From Haliclona indistincta (Eukaryota > Porifera > Demospongiae > Haplosclerida > Chalinidae): a stretch of 64,000 nucleotides of DNA. Location of the stretch: positions 9,099,899-9,163,898 of the forward strand of contig OZ024787.1 of assembly GCA_964017065.1 (NCBI GenBank). Reading direction: 5' to 3'. This document shows, one piece after another, positions 20,946-30,893 of the stretch (positions are counted from its first letter, which is position 1; each line of letters begins with the position of its first letter). Position numbers and translations under genes: made by a program. The notes under the pieces are model-generated. The model was given only the letters and a program-made list of their open reading frames with translations. It did not search any database and was not told the DNA's origin.

Positions 20946-21787
20946 AATGGGGCTTATGCATTATTATTCTCGCATAAATAAAAATTCCGGCCGAGAGGGT
21001 ATGGGCGTTATTTAGAATCATTCCCCCCAATCATTGCCGTGTGTTTTGGACCTAGATTCCGTGTTCTTCTCGTCGGTCTTACGGAGGGAATCGTTTGTCC
21101 TATGACTACCATACTTTGGGAAACAAGAAAGTAGTAAGTGGGACACTGATAAAGAAGGAAAATTTTATCTAGAGGCAAGTCTGTTGCATCTGCAGTAACC
21201 ACTCATTTCATGCCTGAAATCACGCTGTTTTCAGTTGTGAATCGCTATTCACGTCTTCAGATGCATGGATATACACCGCAAAGGTTTGCTAACAATGTTA
21301 CTTGATGCACTAGACGCGAGAAAACAACCGAGGCCGAGAAACACGGACGGATTTATCATTAGACCGTGTCAGTGCGAGTTGCGTCTGCCGTCTGTTCTCA
21401 ACTTTAGCTGCTTTCTAGCGCTTAGTACATCAAAAAACATTGTTAGCAAACCTTTGCGGTGTATATCCATGCATCTGAAGACGTGAACAGCGATTCACAA
21501 CTGAAAACAGCGTGATTTCAGGCATGAAATGAGTGGTTACTGCAGATGCAACAGACTTGCCTCTAGATAAAATTTTCCTTCTTTATCAGTGTCCCACTTA
21601 CTACTTTCTTGTTTCCCAAAGTATGGTAGTCATAGGACAAACGATTCCCTCCGTAAGACCGACGAGAAGAACACGGAATCTAGGTCCAAAACACACAGCA
21701 ATGATTGGGGGAATTATTCTAAATAACGCCCATACCCTCTCGGCCGGAAATTTTATTTATGCGAGAATAATAATGCATAAGCCCCAT
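20946..21787. mobile_element. Long palindromic element (arms about 350 bp), copy 1
   Basis: Left arm from AATGGGGCTTATGCATTATT..., repeated inverted at the right end (...AATAATGCATAAGCCCCATT). The centre is around 21290-21450. The conserved subterminal motif GGGCGTTATTTAGAATCATT is shared with 52230-53047. Nested within the MULE-like element; open frames on both strands are palindrome by-products. Confidence 0.85.
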
Positions 21788-22113
21788 TATTACATTCCGG
21801 ACGTGCCAATGATCCGCCTACCCCCTGCAGTTGTGACCAGACGGTCTCCTGCAAGCGAAATCCGTCGGGCCCCGCGAGACTATACACATTGGATATGCAA
21901 CACGCCCGCATGCTACGATTTCGCGTGGGACAATCATAGTCTCGTCCCCAGACCACACCTTCGCCTATCGCGAGAGAGGGTCTGGTGACTTTAGTCGATT
22001 TTCTTGGACCAGGAAGTAATATCTTCCCCGGAATGTCTGGGATAGAATCTGATTGGTCAGAAGGCCAACTGTTACATAATACAAACCACATCGATAGAAT
22101 GATGGCGTTGAAG

Positions 22114-22671
22114 TAGCCTCGTCCCCAGGCCAAATTTTTTTCGCTTACGAAACGGACGAACGAAAACGGAAGCGCGAAAAAAGGGCCTGGTATCTATTGC
22201 AAGGGTGAACTTTGACCATTCCCCAGAATCTGGGGAATCCGTTCACACTCGAATATTTGTTTGTGATATTAGCCCGTATATTCACGTGAAAATGGCGCTC
22301 CAAGAAGCCTACTGTCTGCGTTGCAACCAGTAGAAGCGGATCTAGTGCTAGAGTACGAGCAGCGAAGTCCTGTCTGTGTTCGCGCGGCCCCTACTGTGTA
22401 CGGTGACTCTGTGCTGACATGTTTGATATACAATCGTTCACAGAGTCTCTTCGAAAACCGAGTATCTGGTGTCTACCACGTTGCTGCATTCGTCAGTAGC
22501 GTAACTACAGCAACGCTGTGCACAGCAGGTATTGTATCGAGAATCAGTAGCCAGGCCACGTGTTTTCATAGCTAGCGCATGCGCACGATTACCCATGCAA
22601 TAGATACCAGGCCTTAATTTTCGCTTATTCGTTCGTTTCGTTGCGAAAATTAATGGCAGGGGACGAGGCTA
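22114..22671. mobile_element. MULE-like element with 9-bp TSD GCGTTGAAG
   Basis: Ends TAGCCTCGTCCCCAGGC... and ...GGGGACGAGGCTA, flanked by GCGTTGAAG at 22105-22113 and 22672-22680. A truncated inverted relative is at 58616-58989 (shared CCCCAGATTCTGGGG). No transposase. The segment 22290-22570 (AAAATGGCGCTCC...) may be a captured host fragment. Confidence 0.85.
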
Positions 22672-22680
22672 GCGTTGAAG

Positions 22681-23277
22681 ATACCTAGATATGACTGCAG
22701 TCTTTTGCTTGACGTTCTCGACCATATAATCAGGCTTGTCCCCGTTTCGTCTACTCTCGTTTCGTCGACTCTCGATTGGTCGACTAGTCAATTATTATTT
22801 TATTATATTATTTTATTATTCTAGTCAATTATTATTATCATTAATTTTGTATAAAGATCTGCCACACTCACATCCGTTGTATCACTGACTCTCTCATTCT
22901 GCATTATTTTACTTCACTAGTCAATTATTGGGTTACGCCCACTGTACAGCCACTGCTGTACGGCCACTATCTCCCCGATGGCGACCAATAACGATCGGTC
23001 GGGGAGATTTTTCTTAAGTTGTGTGAAGCGTACGAAGCTACAGGCAGCATACAGCTGTAATATCGCGTACGAGCATCGCCCGGCGAAATCCATGCAACGG
23101 ATTCTGCACAGATGGCAGGAGAGCTTGCTGGAGAAGTTTTAGCTTCGTACGCTTCACACAACTTAAGAAAAAAATTATGTCTATTGACACCAATTCGTTG
23201 GTGTCAATAACGGCCATCAAAATGCTATTGACACCAATCTAAGCCGTCGGTGTCTACTATAAATGCTTATCTGTACT
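22681..23277. other. Repeat-rich spacer with a hairpin
   Basis: Contains an inverted pair CTTAAGTTGTGTGAAGCGTA (about 23013) and its complement (about 23147), giving a 150-bp hairpin element, and inverted GACACCAA-type repeats (23188-23250) that recur at 23560-23620. No gene. Confidence 0.55.
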
Positions 23278-23470
23278 GCGGTTTTATTACTTCTTGCAAG
23301 GGTAAAGCGTAAACCGTAGACCGTAAAGCGTGGAGCACTAATGTGTTAAAATGCCATTAAGTCTTTGATCATGCTCCATTGTGTGAATAAATACCAGTGA
23401 CTTGACACATTAGTGACTGCAAGGTGACGCTTTACACTCAAATTTCCTTTCAAGAAGTAATAAAACCTCT
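23278..23470. mobile_element. Small MITE (about 190 bp), copy 1
   Basis: Inverted ends GGTTTTATTACTTCTTGCAAG and its complement. The core CACTAATGTG...CAATGGAGCATGATCAAAGA is shared, inverted, with the copy at 53050-53232. Confidence 0.75.
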
Positions 23471-23748
23471 GTAGCATTGACTGGTCATTAGGTTCCGGTA
23501 TCTCAGCGGTTTAGTATGGTGCAGTTAGGAGAAGGTTTTTTTAGGGTTTAGGATTTAGGTTGGTGTCAATAGCGTTTCGGTGGCCATTATTGACACCAAA
23601 GATTGGTGTCTATAGACACAGCCATTTTAGTATGCGGGACGGGACGGGACATCCCGCCTGAGTCCCGTCCCGGGTTTTAGTAAATAGTAACGACCCTAAA
23701 AACTATCTGGAACGCGCCGCAAATATACATAGCCAACAGCATAGCCTT

Positions 23749-25088
23749 TAGTCTGGGTCCCGCCTCTTTCGCAACGACGAAAGGGTCCGGTAAAGACCGT
23801 ACATGAAAGTTGTGCAGCGGAAGCGCAATATATTACATAATCATCAAACCGCAACGCTCTCTGTACGTTCTCACTTGGCTCTCCATCATCGCGTTCAAAG
23901 GAGATACCACAATTATAATACTCTTTTAGCGCCCCCTCGTAGCTGCTTGTCGAACTGACGTCCACGGTAGAGCCGTGAAGCAGAGCGTCTTCCCAAATCC
24001 CGTAGGAAGCGATCCGAAGACATCCTGCCCACCAAAAAAGCTAACACTACCTCTTCTTGTTCGGGTTTTAAACGGTCGTACTCAAGCTCTTTGGCTGTCT
24101 GTCTGGCGGCCGATAGTATTATCTCCCTGTTCCACCTTGGCTTGCTCATTCTTCTGTCTGCGGTCGTACGCACACGTGAAACACAATTATTACGTAACTA
24201 ATTAGCGATGTGCACTAAAAAGTTTAAACTGTCTGAATCAATTACTAGTTGTTCTAGGTGGCTTCTGCTAACCTTTAGCAGCACACAAATCTAAATTTCG
24301 TTAGAATCGGTGCTAAAACGGCTGAGTAACAACGGTTTTTGTGGCGTTACTGTGTGATTTTGTTCTCCACTAATTAACATTACAAAGCCGGCTTCCTGGT
24401 TACAGCGGCGCTGTTGCGCACTTCGCAACATAGGTGCAAAACAGTAATCTTGAGTATGACACGACAACCTGGGGTACGGTGACCTGTTCGGCATACTTAT
24501 TGAAGCAAACTACGACCAGTCAGATCCACAACAATGGCTATAACGGACGCTCGACCAGCTATTTGCCTGTTACAGTATATTGCGAACAGGCCAGTTAGCA
24601 TGACACTCCAGCTGTGCGCGACTTTGGAGAACGTTTGCAATTACCTAAACTGTTACTAATATCTTTGTAAGTGCTGATCAGAGGCATTCTCTAAGTTTAA
24701 CTAACATTGCAAACTGTTTGACTATGAAAACAATTTTTGATTACTGTTTTTTTTGGATCTAGCTCTGATTGTTCATAGCAAAACAGCATTGTTTCCAAGA
24801 ATTATCCACTTACATTTCACAAGTAGCTGGAATCAGCGTATCTGAAAACTTTGGGGTGGTTTTTAGCCACTGAAACGGCACTCAGACGTCGCGCAAGACA
24901 ATTTCCACTTTTTGAATTGAAAAAGGTGAAGACGTTTCCGGCCGCATGACCATGCCCACGCACATCACTAAACTAATGATATGCACTATAATCTGATTGG
25001 GCGCACTCTACTGTGCCGTTGCACAACTCTCATGTACGGTTTTTACTTGACACTTTCCTCGTTGCGAAAGGGGCGGGACCCCAGACTA
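23749..25088. mobile_element. MULE-like element with 9-bp TSD CATAGCCTT, carrying a RecQ-like fragment
   Basis: TSD CATAGCCTT at 23740-23748 and 25089-25097. The terminal inverted repeats are about 70 bp (TAGTCTGGGTCCCGCCTCTT at the left; the right end reads TAGTCTGGGGTCCCGCCCCT on the other strand). It contains a minus-strand helicase fragment (23960-24173). No transposase frame recognised. Confidence 0.88.
23960..24173 (-). pseudogene. RecQ-like DNA helicase N-terminal fragment with Walker A
   Basis: On the minus strand, from the ATG at 24147-24149, the frame reads SKPRWNREI...LKPEQEEVVLAFL. After a one-base frameshift near 24035 it continues GQDVFGSLPTGFGKTLCFTA, which contains the P-loop TGFGKT in the context typical of RecQ-like helicases. 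The fragment ends at about 23960 with no DEAH or helicase C domain. It lies wholly within the MULE-like element, so it is a captured or degenerate passenger rather than a host gene. Confidence 0.7.
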
Positions 25089-25892
25089 CATAGCCTTACA
25101 GTTGTTTGCGAAGATCTTGCATAACGGAAGCGAAAGCGGAAGTATGACGTTGGCCAATCAAACGCACGTAAGCGTGACTAACTGAAGCTGTACACGTGAC
25201 GAAAAGTGAATTTGATTGGCCAGCGTCACACTTCCGCTTCCGTTATGCAAGATCTTCGCAAACAACTGTAGTGCACAATCAGAATCAGTCATCCCGTAAA
25301 CGTGACGCAAAGTAACACAATAGTGAACGGATTCACGGAATTCCACGAATCGCCCCCGCTAGGCTTGCGCCGATTATGCTTTTAAATTTGCCTATTATGC
25401 TTTTTAGCAATGCTTTAATTTTCTCCCTATTATGCTTCAATTTTTTCCTATTATGCTACGTAATGCCAGGTGTCAAATTGATTATAATAACACAGTTCAG
25501 ACGCTGTGGGCGCTCTCAGCCTGTCTAGTATCGATACCCAAGTACTGGAAGTGCCCGTTCCTTCATTCACCTAAACTGCCACTTCACCGTCGGCCAGGTA
25601 GCCAAGTTCGTCATCATCGCTAATGTCTGCAGAGTCTACTAGATCATTTATCTATGACTAGATCTACACTCGTGCTCGAGTTTGCCGCCATTTTAGCACA
25701 GGCCTACCACCACGCCCATTGAATGACGTCATTTGCAGGAAATTGTACCTATTATGCTAGCATTATGCTCAATGCTTTATCTTGCCGAAAATGCCAAAAA
25801 TTATGCTAGCATAATCGGCTCAAGCCTAGCCCCCGCATTTCAACACCCACGAATAATTAAATCTCTGCTAGAGAGCCTGGGTACGAGGCTAG

Positions 25893-27096
25893 GTTACGGC
25901 CACGTGACACACCTGTGGTCAGCACTTTAGTGCAGTTTCAATAGCAAGCAGGTTGGCTTTAGCTGCAAAGCTCCTTCTGCAAACCAACTAAGGAGCTAAC
26001 TCTACAATGTGCATGACACGACGAGGGTTTTGTGAAATCTGTTCATTGCTGTATTGTTAATTATTAAGATATAAATTATGTAGACAATAACAATGATAGG
26101 CATGCATGAAGTTAGTGTGTGTGATCCTCTTGAATTGTATACGCCAGCCAGTATGATCACCATCTTAGCTGTAGTCCAGGCAATCGCATGTATTGGGGTT
26201 TACATTAAAGTTACTAAAAAAAACATAATAATTGTACATGATTATAACTCCATGCTAACCATAAACCAAGCTTGCATCCAATTTTTTGGCAATGTTTGTT
26301 ACATGAAAGGTTCATCTTTTTTCCTGTTATATATTTACCTGCATGAAAAATAGCATATAATTATTTCTTGGTGCATGGAGCCACGAGGTATACAGCATAT
26401 CAGATTGAAAAATTGCTTAATAATTAGTATTTTTGTGTATTTAGCATAGACAATCACCATGATACAGCAAGATATAACCTTGTTGCGCACAGCTAGCGGC
26501 AACAATTTTGCCAGCAACAGTGCGATTTTGAACTAACCGTTAGCGTGCAATGTAGTTGCGTGAATAGGACGACCCTCCCAAAGATCTTTAGGCTTTGCTA
26601 GGGCCAAAGGTCTGGTTTAGGACGACTCTCCTGACGATCCTTTTATAGGCTTAGAAAGGGCCGAAGGCCCAGTTTAGGATGACCCTCCTCACTTTGTGCA
26701 GTTAGGAGGTTTTTAGGGTTTAGGGTTTAGTTCTCAGTATTTGTCTATAATTATCACGTAATTATGAGAGTCTCGTCCCGCATTTTAGTATGTGGGACAG
26801 GACGGGACTTCCCGGCTCAGTCCTGTCCCGTCCCAGGTTTTAGTAACAACCCACCCTAGCAACGGACGCGGAATGTTTCAACGCAATGTTTCATTCCTAT
26901 ATCCCGGGTACGTAGTCACATAAATCTATGCTTGGAGGAGCTAGTATAGTTTCAGATTTCTAGGTGTATACATGTACAAGCATTTGGGCTACAGTTACAA
27001 AAACTATCAACAACTTCAACAACTGTGTAAAATAAAAAGGCTCAGCACATGCTGAGCCTTGAACTGCACCAAAATGTGTAAGTCACTGATTAAATT
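25893..27096. other. Spacer with degenerate repeats
   Basis: Short repeated blocks around 26560-26700 (AGGACGACCCTCC / GGTTTAGGACGAC) and a stretch at about 26696-26850 (TTTTTAGGGTTTAGGGTTTAG, then GGGACAGGACGGGAC) that is also found at 23530-23690. A 24-nt hairpin lies at 27038-27061 (AAGGCTCAGCA, CA loop, TGCTGAGCCTT). No gene supported. Confidence 0.45.
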
Positions 27097-27602
27097 GGAT
27101 TTCTAACGAAATCAAAGGGATGTATAGGGATGAAGATTAGCAATGAAGAAATCTGTCACTGGCCCACAATGTAAACCAATAAAAAGGTAACATGGAATGG
27201 TAGCACGATTGACTGGCTAGTAGACCATGCATCTCTATATCACTGACTGCAGCTGTACATATAAATAATTATGACTTCATGCAGTTCGATCCGCTAATAT
27301 AGTCAACAGCCAACAAGCCTATACAGCAGCCACTAATGTAGGGATGCCTGGTCTATTATGAGCCAGTCAATTGTGTTACCATTCCATGTTACCTCTTTGT
27401 TTGTTTGCATTTTGGGCCATGCAGTGACAGATTTCTTCATTGCTAATCTCCATCCTACATCCTTTTGATTTCGTTAGAAATCTTTCTCAACTGTTGGGCG
27501 CAACATTCGTGTTGGTTCATTGCTAATCTCCATCCCTACATCATTTTGATTTCGTTAGAAATCTTTCTATCTTTTCCTCAACTGTTGGGCGCAACATTCG
27601 TT
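27097..27602. mobile_element. Palindromic MITE related to 7066-7381, with a duplicated right end
   Basis: The arms carry GGATTTCTAACGAAATCAAA and its complement (27097-27484). The right end (CATTGCTAATCTCCATCC...CAACTGTTGGGCGCAACATTCG) is repeated in tandem to about 27602. Confidence 0.75.
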
Positions 27603-28345
27603 TTGTAAGAGGCGAGGGAACGAGTTTAGTGTGGGCCGTACTTGACTGCTGCGGCTCATTAGAAAGACAACTTGATCCGTCACTGCATCGTGAATTTAGA
27701 TTTATACCTTGCATGCAGATAAGTGTGAAAATGATAACCTCAGTGGCTTCTTTTCAACACAAATGTTGCTTTCACTGCAACTGTACTGCAGTAGTCTAGC
27801 ACTCAGTGCTAGGCCAGTGTGCAAACTAGCCAGAAACTACTCTTTTCACACTGCCATCTTTCCCACAAATATGTCGAGTTAGACGTGAGATATGAAGTGC
27901 TTGAATCGAAGAGGAGGACGCAGTCTGATGGAGTACATGTAATTTACAGTTGTAAATTAAAGCTAGAAGTATATGGCTGTGTTTTGGAGGACGCAGTCCG
28001 ATGAAGTAATTGACAGTTGTGAAATGTTTGGAGCCTTGTTCCTTTACTTTTGCAAGCTTCATTCCTACACTTTTCACTTATTTTAAATACAACATTTTAC
28101 TTTGCTTTAGCCGAAATATCGTTGTTAAAGGCTGCAAAGTGAATTTATATGGGATTAATCAATTCGCTTTCGGTCTATTCACGGCGAAGGTTGCTATCTT
28201 TTTTTTTGCTGGCAAATTGTGTATTTTTGCAGTTCCAAAACTCTAGTGCCAAGTATGAACAACATGCTAGATGATGTACCGACATCTAGATAGCTATATA
28301 TACAACAAGAAACAGAACCACCAAAATTAATGGTGTAGAAAGTAG
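27603..28345. other. Spacer with a small direct repeat
   Basis: Two related pieces near 27912-27960 and 27985-28020 (GGAGGACGCAGTC(T/C)GATG...TACAGTTGT). No gene recognised. Confidence 0.35.
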
Positions 28346-28473
28346 TCATTGAACCTGTGATGACCAGATGATTTTTTGAATACATGCATGTATGCAGTTG
28401 ATTTCATTTTCTGTGTGCCATGTGGATTTTCTGTGAGTTATGTACATGTAAACATAGAGGCTTTGTTTCATAC

Positions 28474-28718
28474 CATCATAATTGCATGGTTTCTCTTTCG
28501 GTACCGTCTTATCACAGAAACAGTACCCACTATCACAGGTTGCTTGATCGTTGTAGATAATATGGCAGTAATCTCTGCACACAGCTCTTCCTGCATGTAA
28601 TCATACAAATAATAATATTATGTGCAAACAATGTTCATAGCCACATGTACATGTATGAATACTTACCACATGTTATTCCTCTTTTTACGCTAGCTATCTC
28701 GACAATCCTGGTTATATT
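28474..28718 (-). CDS. Secreted cysteine-rich peptide exons, CS-alpha-beta (defensin-like) spacing, partial
   Basis: Two minus-strand exons are supported by splice sites. The upstream exon ends at 28667 before GTAAGT and is open back to 28745; its own acceptor may be at 28719. The downstream exon is 28474-28590, preceded by ...ACATGCAG and followed by GTATGA. Joined in phase they give six cysteines spaced C-x4-C-x3-C-x9-C-x4-C-x-C, plus a seventh Cys nine residues on. A Lys-Arg pair lies just before the first Cys, as in propeptide processing sites. C-x3-C...C-x-C spacing is the hallmark of invertebrate defensins and related CS-alpha-beta peptides, but this rests on spacing only. The signal-peptide exon was not found upstream; the 3' end may use an acceptor near 28355 or read through to a stop. 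An unrelated small Cys-rich module is the main alternative. Confidence 0.5.
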
Positions 28719-28749
28719 CTTTGGATAGAAGACATGCAGCAACAGTTAA

Positions 28750-29340
28750 ATTAACACTGAACACGATTTTAATCAATTTTTAAGAATAGCTACTTTTACA
28801 ACTTGAAGACGAAAACTCGTCCTTCTAGCTGGCCATGAAGGCTCGAAGAAGAAAATTTTCTAAAGGTATTAATTTATTCATTGCGACCTACGGCAGCCAT
28901 GAAAACATTAATGCAAAGTACATGCAGTTGTAGTAGACATACAGTGTGGACTTATTTGTTTGTTTGTATGTAAGTGTTATTTTGTGTAAAAATGTTGTTG
29001 TACTTATCTTGCATTGTGCTAGTCACAGGTATCTACAGCTGTCTACAGCGGTTTAAGGTTACGGGATACACCACGCCCACTTACAAGCAAGATGAAATGG
29101 TTGCCTGAAAAAATACTCGTAGCATCGCGCTTGTTGGTTTGGCTAAACAAAGCGCTGCATATCCAGTTAGAGCAAAGATTGCACTTTGTCTTTAGCAAAA
29201 ACGGTGGCTAGACGCGCTACCATAGTGCGTTATGAAGTGCATGAAGTAACGAGCAGCTTCGTCGACTAAGAAATTGAAAATCTCATTGTGGATACTCTGT
29301 AGCACGACTAGACTTGGCATGCAGCTAGACAGCTTAGTTA
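28750..29340. other. Spacer, no gene recognised
   Basis: Could contain the missing 5' exon of the cysteine-rich peptide gene, but no hydrophobic signal sequence with a donor was found. Confidence 0.3.
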
Positions 29341-29344
29341 TCTA

Positions 29345-29495
29345 GGGACAGACGGATCCTAACAATAGCAGTGTAATGTGTAATGCTACCTCCTCAAATT
29401 AACTGCTTTCGATAGTTGTGGTTAACTACCACTACACTGCTATTTTTACAATCCTTTTTATTTCAAAATCTTGTTTTCATACATAATTACAAGTA
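29345..29495. mobile_element. MITE fragment related to 56143-56429
   Basis: Shares AACAATAGCAGT, AATTAACTGCTTTCGATAGT, TGTGGTTAA and ACAATCCTTTT with the complete palindrome at 56143-56429. Confidence 0.7.
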
Positions 29496-30611
29496 TTAAG
29501 AACATAGCTCAATGTTATTGACCAATCAGATTTATTAGATCCGAGGATCTATTTGCTGTAGAGACCATCCGCGAACGGATAGAGGAACAGATAGAGCCCT
29601 TCTGCGAACAGATAGAGTCCTTCCGCGAACAGATAGACCATAGTTTGCTTAGCGAGAGTAAGCCATAAAAATTGTTATTACAAGAACACGTGATGTGAGA
29701 CTTGTACACGTGTGAGTGTGAGTGAGTTCTAGAACAAACTTACTGTTGCGTCAAAAGCCACTAGAAGACGCGAAAGCGATGGCGAAAGGACGGTAGGAGA
29801 CGAGACAGAGTACCAGCAAGGTGTAACAAGGCATGAAAAACCGTTTAGCGACATACTCTAGCTAAACTCGCCTGTGTTTTCCCATCGCTCTGAAGTATGG
29901 CCGTGTTCTTCAGCTTCGAAAATTCCTCTAGTGTTGGATAGCAACGGTTGTTATACTCTAAGCCGGTTAGAGACCTCGGCCAACGGGATATACGCGGTAT
30001 AGAAGAAACCCTCGCGCTACGCGCTCGGGTTCTATAATGGCTTCCTCAGGTTTCTACACCGGCCTCGGTCTCTAACATATACTTGGTTATCCATATTAAG
30101 TGGTATTTTTTAACTGCAAAGATGTGCTGATTTCAGCCCTAACACTTTTATCACAAAAATCGCCTATTATTTTTTGGTACATTTAGTATCGCCAATTTTT
30201 GTACAAAATCGCCAATTTTTGGAATCGCCCATGCTTTAATTGGATTTTCTGCCAGCGAACTGTCGCTAGCGGATATACTATTTTTAATGCTGTTAGACCG
30301 CACCTCCTTGAACATGGCACACATCAGGCAACCTGAGGACAACTGTATGTATTCGTGAAAGCATCTGATAGCCTAACCAGCCACATCGTGGCGTCGCTGT
30401 TTATTGCTCGATCATACAACTGGGTCCCTAGAGCTGCTGTGCTGAGCTGTCAGCCTAGCTGTTCCGCTTCAGTTAAGTGTTGCATCACTGCCACTAATTG
30501 TAACAACTACTGTTACATCTCAGGTAAGGAATGGGACTCTCTGAAACAGCTGACCAGTGATATAACACAAAGCTTTGATCGAACGGAAGACAGACCCACG
30601 CTTAAGAGGAT
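29496..30611. other. Repeat-rich spacer
   Basis: Includes tandem GCGAACAGATAGAG units (29568-29640), an imperfect palindrome at about 29955-30085 (GTTAGAGACCTCGGCC...GGCCTCGGTCTCTAAC) centred on CTCGCGCTACGCGCTCG, and a short stretch (30160-30235) with repeated ATCGCCAATTTTTG. No gene supported. Confidence 0.45.
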
Positions 30612-30832
30612 TAGCCTCGTCCCCAGGCCCCGCCTCCCAAAGCTGAGGAGAGGGCCTGGTACACATTGTATGCGCATGCGTTAATTATGTCCAAATAAGG
30701 CATGATTTTCACCGAATCTGTTGAATTTGCCGAATCATGCCATTCAATTGAACATGCCATATTTGGACATAATTAACGCATGCGCATACAATGTGTACCA
30801 GGCTCTATATCGAGAGCCTGGGAACGAGGCTA
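30612..30832. mobile_element. MULE-like MITE (221 bp) with 10-bp TSD TTAAGAGGAT
   Basis: Ends TAGCCTCGTCCCCAGGC and GCCTGGGAACGAGGCTA. TTAAGAGGAT flanks it at 30602-30611 and 30833-30842. Internal arms (GTACACATTGTATGCGCATG) are inverted too, so the whole element is nearly a palindrome. Confidence 0.88.
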
Positions 30833-30862
30833 TTAAGAGGATTGGCGAAGGCAACGACGGCC

Positions 30863-30867
<5 letters not shown>

Positions 30868-30892
<25 letters not shown>
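30868..30892. repeat. (TA)n microsatellite
   Basis: About 12 TA units. Confidence 0.95.

Positions 30893-30893
<1 letters not shown>

Larger units (their letters stand above)
20406..21882. mobile_element. MULE-like element with 9-bp TSD TACACATTG, carrying a helicase 5' fragment
   Basis: TSD TACACATTG at 20397-20405 and 21883-21891. The terminal inverted repeats run about 75 bp (AGTCTCGCGGGGCCCGACGG at the left, complementary at the right). The related unoccupied sequence at about 31735-31770 (CAGTACACAGTGGATATGCAA) shows the expected empty site. Inside are a RecQ-like 5' fragment (20562-20687) and a second palindromic element (20946-21787). No transposase. The 9-bp TSD with long TIRs suggests Mutator-like (MULE) affinity; this is inference. 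Confidence 0.85.
23694..25892. mobile_element. Truncated MULE-like element (TAGCCTCG family) interrupted by another
   Basis: The outer parts (23694-23748 and 25098-25892) match the element at 41473-42134: CTAAAAACTATCTGGAACGC and CCGTAAACGTGACGCAAAGT segments, and the right end GAGAGCCTGGGTACGAGGCTA. The left end is missing. The nested element 23749-25088 sits in the CATAGCC stretch, which is intact in the other copy. A hairpin occupies 25098-25268 (GTTGTTTGCGAAGATCTTGC and its complement). Confidence 0.7.

Noticed and set aside
21533..21988. A 151-codon plus-strand frame and its inverted twin at 21008-21202
   Set aside because: Both are readings of the two arms of one palindromic element; the same peptide appears on opposite strands.
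23530..26730. TTTAGGG-like runs considered as interstitial telomere repeats
   Set aside because: Only two to three imperfect units at two places, each part of a longer dispersed repeat.
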